Assembly (NCBI GenBank): GCA_025356055.1
Contig: JANXUU010000009.1
Span: forward strand, 1 to 40,214
Direction of reading: 5' to 3'
Origin: Sphingomonas sp.
GTDB lineage: Bacteria > Pseudomonadota > Alphaproteobacteria > Sphingomonadales > Sphingomonadaceae
DNA: 40,214 nucleotides
The position numbers were made by a program, and so were the translations under genes. Below the pieces are notes generated by a model. It was not told the DNA's origin, did not search any database, and worked only from the letters and a program-made list of their open reading frames with translations. Of the stretch, positions 1 through 5,212 are shown in pieces; the stretch's first letter is position 1; every line of letters begins with the position of its first letter.

Positions 1-78
1 TCCTCCCTGCGCCAGCACGATCTCCGCTTCACGCAGCTTGCCAATGATCTCCTCAGGCTTGTGCTTCTTCGATGGCAT
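1..78 (-). CDS. IS3-family transposase OrfA, N-terminal 26 residues (runs off window)
   Basis: The frame starts with ATG at 78 and reads MPSKKHKPEEIIGKLREAEI and onward to the window edge. This is the characteristic N-terminus of IS3-family OrfA proteins, the helix-turn-helix half of the transposase that is normally joined to the DDE half (OrfB) by programmed frameshifting. The start is fixed by AAGGAG at 91-86, seven bases before the ATG. The DDE domain is not in the window, so activity cannot be judged. Confidence 0.85.
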   Translation of the reverse strand, partial: MPSKKHKPEEIIGKLREAEIVLAQGG

Positions 79-141
79 TCCCAGTCTCCTTCGTGATCCA
101 AAATAACATTGATTTTGGACCACTCAGAAGGGGGCAGATCA
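1..141 (-). mobile_element. IS3-family insertion sequence, one end only
   Basis: The minus strand from 141 begins TGATCTGCCCCC, a typical IS3-family terminal inverted repeat. It is followed about 60 nt later by a strong Shine-Dalgarno (AAGGAG, positions 91-86) and the start of OrfA at 78. The rest of the element lies outside the window, so the far end, OrfB and any target duplication cannot be seen. The end at 141 interrupts the reading frame of a small membrane-protein gene (142-271). Confidence 0.85.
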
Positions 142-271
142 CTGCCTGCGCCGTTGCGGCACGGACAGCTTCGGAATTGCCCCGAATTTGCAATCCCACA
201 AAAATCATGGTCGCCAGGCCGCCGATCACGCCGATGATTTGGCTCCAGGATACAAGCGTCTGAAGATTCAC
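142..271 (-). pseudogene. Truncated small membrane protein, disrupted by IS3
   Basis: A GTG start at 271 opens a frame with a probable N-terminal membrane helix (about residues 7-28, rich in I, G, V, L). A polar segment with RGNSEAVRAATAQAV follows. This resembles the N-terminus of conserved sphingomonad hypothetical proteins carrying one N-terminal helix and an IQIRxNTEAxRAAT-like stretch. After about 43 residues the frame crosses the IS3 end and stops inside the element at 53, so only the N-terminus survives here. Before the IS630 insertion the start lay only about 40 nt beyond the cytochrome c stop, in the same direction, so the gene may once have been the last member of the oxidase operon. 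Function unknown. Confidence 0.6.
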
Positions 272-310
272 AATTCAGTCCAGTGTGAAGGTGGTACCCG
301 AGTACTGCTA

Positions 311-319
311 GTGGATTGA
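311..319 (+). repeat. Left terminal inverted repeat of IS630 element
   Basis: GTGGATTGA lies directly after the TA at 309-310. It is the exact inverse of 1452-1460. Confidence 0.85.
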
Positions 320-380
320 CCGGAACGAAAGAGTCCGATTGGGGATTCCCAGTGTTCCGCTGGCGTGCGAGTCTGGTGGG

Positions 381-1463
381 ATGCGCGATGGCATCACTTT
401 CACCATATCCGCGGCCGACCGTCAGCGATTGTGCGACATTGGATCGGCACCCCAGAGTCCGCAGAAGCACGTTTGGCGGGCACGGATCGTCCTGCTGAGC
501 GGCGATGGTCTGGGCACCTCGGCGATCATGGCTCAGACTGGCAAGTCGAAGACCTGCGTATGGCGCTGGCAGGAGCGCTTCATGCACGAAGGCGTCGATG
601 GTCTGCTTCGCGACAAATCCCGTCCGCCCGGCAAGGCGCCGATCCCGCCCAAGCGTGTCGCCGAGATCGTCCGCCTGACGCAGGAACCGCCTCCGCATGA
701 GGCAACCCACTGGACGTTGCGTGCGATGGCGAAGGCGGTCGGCGTTGCGGCCTCGACGGTGCAGGCGATCTGGAAGGCGCACGGACTCAGTCCGCACCGC
801 TGGCGCAGCTTCAAACTGTCGAACGACCCGGCGTTCGCCGAGAAGCTCACCGAAATAGTCGGCCTCTATGTCGATCCGCCGGCTCACGCTGTGGTGCTGT
901 CCTTTGATGAGAAGTCACAAATCCAGGCGCTTGACCGCACCCAGCCCGGCCTGCCGATGAAGAAGGGACGCGCCGGCACCATGACCCATGACTACAAGCG
1001 CCACGGCACGACCACGCTGTTCGCCGCGCTCAATGTGTTGGACGGAACGGTCATCGGGCAGAACATGCAGCGCCATCGCCATCAGGAGTTCATTCGTTTC
1101 CTCAACCGCATCGAGCGCGAAGTGCCGGCAGGCAAGGCGATCCACGTGATCCTCGACAATTATGCGGCACACAAAAAGGACAAGGTCCAGGAATGGCTCG
1201 CGCGCCATCCGCGCTGGACCTTCCACTTCACGCCAACCTCGTGCTCATGGCTCAATGCCGTCGAGGGCTTCTTCGCCAAGCTGACCCGCCGACGGCTCAG
1301 GAACGGCGTCTTCCATTCCGTCGTCGATCTCCAAGCCGCCATCAATCGGTTCATCCGCGAATACAACGCCGCCGACCCCAAGCCCTTCATCTGGAAAGCC
1401 AATCCCGATGAAATCATCGCCGCTCGAAACCGAGGGTTTCAAACGTTGGAATCAATCCACTAG
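381..1463 (+). CDS. IS630-family transposase (DDE, 360 aa)
   Basis: Cut-and-paste transposase of the Tc1/mariner-like IS630 family. An N-terminal helix-turn-helix region (about residues 20-110, with GKSKTCVWRWQERF) precedes the catalytic domain. The acidic triad appears as D in SFDEKSQ, D in HVILDNYAAHK and E in SWLNAVEGFF. Full length for the group and intact. The ATG at 381 (MRDGITFT) is preferred over a TTG at 339 because related transposases start at this motif. The stop TAG (1461-1463) is built from the TA target duplication plus one host base, so the coding region spans the whole right end. It converges on the cytochrome c gene and shares the TA of both stop codons. Confidence 0.92.
   Translation: MRDGITFTISAADRQRLCDIGSAPQSPQKHVWRARIVLLSGDGLGTSAIMAQTGKSKTCVWRWQERFMHEGVDGLLRDKSRPPGKAPIPPKRVAEIVRLTQEPPPHEATHWTLRAMAKAVGVAASTVQAIWKAHGLSPHRWRSFKLSNDPAFAEKLTEIVGLYVDPPAHAVVLSFDEKSQIQALDRTQPGLPMKKGRAGTMTHDYKRHGTTTLFAALNVLDGTVIGQNMQRHRHQEFIRFLNRIEREVPAGKAIHVILDNYAAHKKDKVQEWLARHPRWTFHFTPTSCSWLNAVEGFFAKLTRRRLRNGVFHSVVDLQAAINRFIREYNAADPKPFIWKANPDEIIAARNRGFQTLESIH
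1452..1460 (-). repeat. Right terminal inverted repeat of IS630 element
   Basis: TCAATCCAC is followed by the TA at 1461-1462. These bases also encode the last residues (S-I-H) of the transposase, so the repeat is coding sequence. Confidence 0.85.
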
Positions 1464-2308
1464 AGCGTTCCTTCGAAGTATCGCGCCATGCGGTCGCGTT
1501 CGGCGGGGGTCAATTTCGACGAGACGTCGCGCATCCGGCCATAGACGTCGTTGTGGCGGGTACCGGCGGCATAGTCGTTGAGCTGGCGCAGAAGGTAATC
1601 GGCGCTTTGCCCGGTGATGACCGGGGTCTCGATCGGGCCGCCCGAGCCGTTGACGTGGCACGCAAGGCAGGCGGGGATGCGGCGGTGGCTGTCGCCTTCG
1701 CGGGCGAGGGTGACGGTAGCGGTATCGCCCGACAGGTCACGGCTGCCGAGCGCGCTATATTCGCGCGAGGCGGCGGCGAAATAGGCGGCGACGTTGGCAA
1801 GGTCGGCGACGCTGAGTTTTTGAGCGACGGGCGACATCTGCACATTGACCCGCGCGCCGCTGCGAAAGTCGGAAAGCTGCTTGTAGACCGCCTCGGGCGA
1901 CTGGCCGGCGAGGCTGGGGAAATTGCCAGCCGAAACGCCGTTGTTGCCGTGGCAGGCCGAACAGTTTTCCTTTGCGATCTGGGCACCGCGGGTGGTGCTG
2001 CCAGCACGCAATATGGCCATCACGGCGGGGTCCCAGCTGACTTGCGAAACTGGGTAGGCCGTGGCGGTACTAATCGGCTGGACACGCGCGGGCGAGCCTT
2101 CGGAGAGGCCCATCGCGCGGCTCATCGCGCTGTGCATCGAGAGGTGCGAGTGGCTGCGCTGGCCGGCGGGAATGAGGACGAGGCCGAGCACGGCACCCGC
2201 GGCGATCGCTCCGCCGACGATGACGCTTGCCCAGATCCGCCACGGGCGATCGAGGTCGGCTTGGGTCGGGGGCGAGTCGACAGGGGTTTCGGGGGTCTCG
2301 TCGCTCAT
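1460..2308 (-). CDS. Membrane-anchored di-haem cytochrome c (c4-like)
   Basis: Protein of 282 residues with an uncleaved N-terminal anchor (about residues 22-44) and two cytochrome c domains, each with a CxxCH haem site (CSACH and CLACH). It presumably sits on the periplasmic face and passes electrons to the adjacent haem-copper oxidase. The start ATG overlaps the stop of oxidase subunit I by 4 nt (ATGA, 2308-2305), so it is the last gene of that operon. Its TAG stop (1462-1460) is made of the IS630 target TA plus the first base of the element. The stop before insertion was also TAG, so the protein is unchanged although the native 3' flank has been moved away. The frame stays open far upstream across subunit I, which is a high-GC artefact. 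Confidence 0.92.
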   Translation of the reverse strand: MSDETPETPVDSPPTQADLDRPWRIWASVIVGGAIAAGAVLGLVLIPAGQRSHSHLSMHSAMSRAMGLSEGSPARVQPISTATAYPVSQVSWDPAVMAILRAGSTTRGAQIAKENCSACHGNNGVSAGNFPSLAGQSPEAVYKQLSDFRSGARVNVQMSPVAQKLSVADLANVAAYFAAASREYSALGSRDLSGDTATVTLAREGDSHRRIPACLACHVNGSGGPIETPVITGQSADYLLRQLNDYAAGTRHNDVYGRMRDVSSKLTPAERDRMARYFEGTL

Positions 2309-4011
2309 TGCGCGTTCAACCGGTGGATCAGTGCCTGGGGTGGCGGGTCGATGAAGAATTGCGCGATCGGATAGCCGTAGGCGGCGGCCATCAGCACCGC
2401 GACCAGCACGTTCCACAGCCCGAAGCCGTTGAGCGCGGCGGGGACTCGGCCGGGCGGGTGGACCGCCTCGGCGTAGACGATCGCGGTCGGACCGCCGATC
2501 CCGCGGCGGTGGAGCATAGCGAGGTTGAAGACGAACAGCAGCGCGCTGATCGCGAGGATGATGCCGCCGACCAGCGAGACGATCACCCACGGGCCCCACG
2601 CGGCGATGATCGGGTCCTGGTAATCGAACGCGGCAACGCGGCGCCATTGGCCCTGAAGCCCGAGGACATGCCACGGGATAGTCATCACCATCATGCCGAT
2701 GAACCACAGCCACAGCTGTAGCCTGAGCGGCTTCATGCTCGGGAAATTGCGCCCGGCAAGGCTCGGCCAGATGGCGTAGGCGATCGCGAAGTACATGATG
2801 ACGACCGTGCCGCCGAAGATCAGGTGGAAGTGCGCCGTGACCCAACTGGTGTTGTGGATCATCGCATTCATTCCGTAGCTCATGTTGATGAGCCCGCCGC
2901 CACCGCCGAAGAACAGCATGAAGAAGGCAAGCCCCGTCGCCAGTATCATCGGGCGATCCCACGGCAGCGCTGCGACCCAGCCGAGCGCGCCCTTGCCGCC
3001 GCGCATCCGCCCGGCGATCTCGAGCGAGGCGGTGATGGTGAAGATCGTCAGCAGTGTCGGCACCGAGACCAGCGCGGTCAGGAACATCTGGATGAACTTG
3101 AAGCCGTTGGCGTGCTCGGGATCCATGAACAGGTGGTGGAGGCCGACGGGCAGCGAGTAGAGCAGGAACAGGATGAACGCGAGCCGTCCCATCGTATCCG
3201 AGAACAGCCGTCCACCGGCGGCACGCGGGGCCATGGTGTAGAAGGCGATGTAGCTGGGAAAGAGCCAGAAATAGACAATCGCGTGGAGCGTCCACGAGAA
3301 GAGCGTGCGCGACAAGCCGACATCGACCGTCTGGCTGATCCCGAGCGAGGCGGGAATGACCTGGAAGAGTAGCTCGGCAGTCACCCCGACGGTGGTCCAC
3401 AGCCACATCACGGCGTTGGCGACGGTGCCGAACATGACGAGCGGGACGGCCTGCCCTGGATTGGCGCGGCGCCATGCTCGCATCGCGACGATCATCTGGA
3501 TGCACCAGATCCAGCTCGAGGCGACGACGAGGACAAGGCCAAGGTAGAACCACGGGGTAGCGGTCAGCGGTGGGTAGAAGGTGTAGAGCACCGAGGCGTT
3601 GCCCGAGACGACCGACAAAGCGGCCATCAGCACACCTATCACGCCGGCGAAAAAGCTGATCCACGCAAGACGCAGCGAGGGCAAGGGGCGACCGAGCGAG
3701 GTCTCGGCGACATAATAGCCAAAGCCCATGATGAAGAAGGTCGTCAGCACAAATGCCATCGACACGCCGTGGAGCGTAACCGAACGGAAATAATTGGCCG
3801 CGCTGTGTGCCGGGGCTGGCAGCGGGCTGCGTGCCCACATCTGCCAGACGCCTAGGAAGCAGGCAACGATGAAGGCGATGATCGCGACCCACAGGTGCGC
3901 GGTGACGAGACGGCCGGTCGAGAGGACCGATGCGCGGGCCTTGGTCACGACCGATCGCGGCGCCGGCTTGGCCTCAGCTAGGCTTACCACAGGCGGCCCT
4001 TCCCTCGGCAT
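2305..4011 (-). CDS. B-type (ba3-like) haem-copper oxidase subunit I
   Basis: Catalytic subunit of a terminal oxidase: an integral membrane protein of 568 residues reducing O2 with electrons delivered through the CuA subunit. Visible ligands are H81 (TLHGV, low-spin haem), H243 and Y247 (HAIVY, CuB ligand and cross-linked tyrosine), H292/H293 (CuB), and H394/H396 in TAHFHL (high- and low-spin haems). The VYFWL and GLHH signatures place it in family B rather than the aa3 A-family. The usual HPIVY is HAIVY here. The ATG at 4011 overlaps subunit II by 38 nt. A GTG at 3990 has a better Shine-Dalgarno (AGGGAAGGG, about 6 nt upstream) and could be the true start. No subunit III gene is present, as is usual for B-type enzymes. 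Confidence 0.93.
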   Translation of the reverse strand: MPREGPPVVSLAEAKPAPRSVVTKARASVLSTGRLVTAHLWVAIIAFIVACFLGVWQMWARSPLPAPAHSAANYFRSVTLHGVSMAFVLTTFFIMGFGYYVAETSLGRPLPSLRLAWISFFAGVIGVLMAALSVVSGNASVLYTFYPPLTATPWFYLGLVLVVASSWIWCIQMIVAMRAWRRANPGQAVPLVMFGTVANAVMWLWTTVGVTAELLFQVIPASLGISQTVDVGLSRTLFSWTLHAIVYFWLFPSYIAFYTMAPRAAGGRLFSDTMGRLAFILFLLYSLPVGLHHLFMDPEHANGFKFIQMFLTALVSVPTLLTIFTITASLEIAGRMRGGKGALGWVAALPWDRPMILATGLAFFMLFFGGGGGLINMSYGMNAMIHNTSWVTAHFHLIFGGTVVIMYFAIAYAIWPSLAGRNFPSMKPLRLQLWLWFIGMMVMTIPWHVLGLQGQWRRVAAFDYQDPIIAAWGPWVIVSLVGGIILAISALLFVFNLAMLHRRGIGGPTAIVYAEAVHPPGRVPAALNGFGLWNVLVAVLMAAAYGYPIAQFFIDPPPQALIHRLNAQ

Positions 4012-4519
4012 CGGGATGGAATTGCTCGGGGGGGACGACGCGCACGGTGGCGATCATCTGGCTGTGCCCGAGCCCGCAAAATTCGTGGCACGGCATCAGC
4101 AGGTCGCCGGTCTTGGTAAAGCGGGTATGGACCTGAGCGACGTAGCCCGGAACAATCATTGTGTTGACGTTGGTGCCGGTGACCAAGATGCCGTGGATCA
4201 CGTCGGGGGTGGTAAAGCGCATCGTCACGTCCCGATTGGCGGGCAGGATGATGCACCCGGGCACGAATTCAAACTGGGTGGCGATGACCCTCGCGGTAAT
4301 TTGGCCGTTGGGGTCGATGCGGGTGCCAAGATTGCTCTCGGTGAATTCGGCCGAGAGATGGAGCGTCTTGGGGTCGGCGAATTCATGGTTGCTCGGCGGG
4401 TTAATCCCCATCGAGACGGCGGTGTAGAGAATTGTGCCGAGGATCACCGCGACGATCCCCCCGACGATCAACGCCCACCGCAATTCGGTCTTGAGGATCG
4501 ACTGTTCGCTCATCGCCAT
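3974..4519 (-). CDS. Haem-copper oxidase subunit II with CuA site
   Basis: Protein of 181 residues with one N-terminal membrane helix (about residues 13-35) and a periplasmic cupredoxin domain. The CuA ligands are visible: an upstream H in DVIHGILV and the cluster CHEFCGLGHSQM (C, C, H, M). The short single-helix form is typical of B-type oxidases; A-type subunit II has two helices and is longer. The ATG at 4519 overlaps the stop of the preceding small gene by one base (TGATG), implying translational coupling. A second ATG at 4513 is possible. Electrons enter at CuA, probably from the di-haem cytochrome c at the end of the operon. Confidence 0.93.
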   Translation of the reverse strand: MAMSEQSILKTELRWALIVGGIVAVILGTILYTAVSMGINPPSNHEFADPKTLHLSAEFTESNLGTRIDPNGQITARVIATQFEFVPGCIILPANRDVTMRFTTPDVIHGILVTGTNVNTMIVPGYVAQVHTRFTKTGDLLMPCHEFCGLGHSQMIATVRVVPPEQFHPDAEGRAACGKPS

Positions 4520-4710
4520 CAGCCGATTGTCCCGCGCGGCAAGAACACGAACAAGTAGATCCCGAACCAGCATAACATGAGGAGAGCGACGGCCACTCCA
4601 GAAACAATCAAGGCTCCACGAGGAGCGACTTCGAGCGCTTGCTCAAGCCGAAGATGTTCGTCTTCGTCGCTGTCGTAATCATGCCGCTGGGTGGGATAGG
4701 CCTTGCTCAT
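4519..4710 (-). CDS. Small single-helix protein, probable oxidase subunit IIa-like
   Basis: A 63-residue protein with an acidic N-terminal half (HDYDSDEDEH) and one C-terminal membrane helix (about residues 33-57). It is the first gene of the oxidase operon and is coupled to subunit II by TGATG. B-type oxidases often have a tiny one-helix subunit IIa, and its position and topology fit that role, but no diagnostic motif is visible. The ATG at 4710 is chosen over an upstream in-frame start at 4758 because GAAGGGG lies about 5 nt upstream and because the longer version would overlap the FNR-type palindrome. Confidence 0.75.
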   Translation of the reverse strand: MSKAYPTQRHDYDSDEDEHLRLEQALEVAPRGALIVSGVAVALLMLCWFGIYLFVFLPRGTIG

Positions 4711-4743
4711 TGCAGCCCCTTCAGGACTGTCTAGCGGCCTCGA

Positions 4744-4759
4744 TTTGACCAATGTCAAA
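4744..4759 (-). promoter_or_regulatory. FNR/FixK-type operator upstream of oxidase operon
   Basis: TTTGACCAATGTCAAA is a perfect inverted repeat (TTTGAC-N4-GTCAAA). Its core matches TTGAY-N4-RTCAA, the consensus for alphaproteobacterial FnrL/FixK regulators. It lies 33 nt before the first start codon of the oxidase operon and is the only such box noticed here. If it acted as an activator site at -41.5, transcription would begin almost at the start codon, so the exact promoter geometry is unclear. A repressor role is also possible. Confidence 0.7.
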
Positions 4760-4772
4760 CCATTACAGCAAT

Positions 4773-4795
4773 TGATGTTAAGGTATGTAACATCA
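4773..4795. promoter_or_regulatory. Inverted repeat, candidate operator
   Basis: TGATGTTA (4773-4780) and TAACATCA (4788-4795) are perfect 8-bp arms separated by 7 nt, 13 nt upstream of the FNR-type box in the sense of the oxidase operon and 15 nt past the receiver gene stop. The AT-rich arms without a T-run make a terminator unlikely. The regulator is not identified. Confidence 0.4.
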
Positions 4796-4810
4796 TCCGA
4801 TCAAATAAGC

Positions 4811-5176
4811 TTAGCCGGCGATCGCGTCCTCCATCGCCGGGGTTATGCGGTCGATGGTGTAGGGCTTATCGATCATTGGCACGTTGGCGAATTCGGCCGG
4901 AGGGGGATCGACGTGACCGCCGGACGCGATCACAAACGGAATACCGCGCGCACGCATCTCGCTGGCGACGGCCCAGATGTTCTCGCCCTTCAAATTGACG
5001 TCGAGGATGGCAAGGTCGAACCCGCCCTGCTCGACCGCCTCGCGCGCTTCGGCCACGCTCTCGCAGATCCCCTTGACCGTATGGCCGAGCGAGTCGAGAA
5101 AATCCTCGAGCATCATTGCGATGAGAGGTTCGTCCTCGACGATGAGGATGGTATGCGATGTGCTGCCCACGCTCAA
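4811..5176 (-). CDS. Stand-alone response-regulator receiver protein
   Basis: A 121-residue single receiver domain without an output domain. The acidic pair is in IVEDEP, the phospho-acceptor aspartate in LAILDVNLKGE, and the conserved lysine in MIDKPY. The DVNLxGE and IPFVIASGG segments resemble the alphaproteobacterial PFxFATG[G/Y] (FAT GUY) single-domain regulators of stress signalling, although the motif is altered (VIASGG). It starts 36 nt after the cckA stop in the same direction and probably shares its transcript. The start is uncertain: TTG at 5176 or GTG at 5170, neither with a clear Shine-Dalgarno. The partner kinase is unknown; CckA is a positional candidate only. Confidence 0.85.
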   Translation of the reverse strand: MSVGSTSHTILIVEDEPLIAMMLEDFLDSLGHTVKGICESVAEAREAVEQGGFDLAILDVNLKGENIWAVASEMRARGIPFVIASGGHVDPPPAEFANVPMIDKPYTIDRITPAMEDAIAG

Positions 5177-5212
5177 AGCATTAGCAGCGCACCGGCGGCG
5201 CGCAAGGTGAGT

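Larger units (their letters stand above)
311..1460 (+). mobile_element. IS630-family insertion sequence, complete
   Basis: The element is bounded by the inverted repeat GTGGATTGA (311-319) and TCAATCCAC (1452-1460) and flanked on both sides by TA (309-310 and 1461-1462), the IS630-family target duplication. It is about 1.15 kb and carries a single intact transposase gene. The left TA is preceded by host sequence that would have followed the cytochrome c stop codon, so the insertion site can be reconstructed exactly. Terminal repeats beyond the first nine bases are imperfect, with a further AACG match. Confidence 0.9.

Noticed and set aside
53-271. 72-residue chimeric reading frame across the IS3 end
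   Set aside because: Only the first ~43 codons belong to a gene; the rest reads through the IS end out of frame with OrfA. Treated as a disrupted gene.
2309-3892. Open frame upstream of the cytochrome c start, within subunit I
   Set aside because: It is out of frame with the clear oxidase subunit I gene on the same strand and gives arginine-rich sequence with no recognisable domain. The cytochrome starts at the ATGA overlap at 2308.
4773-4795. Inverted repeat as an NsrR site or as a terminator of the receiver gene
   Set aside because: The GATG...CATC spacing is 13 rather than 11, and the stem is AT-rich without a following T-run. Kept only as an unassigned candidate operator.
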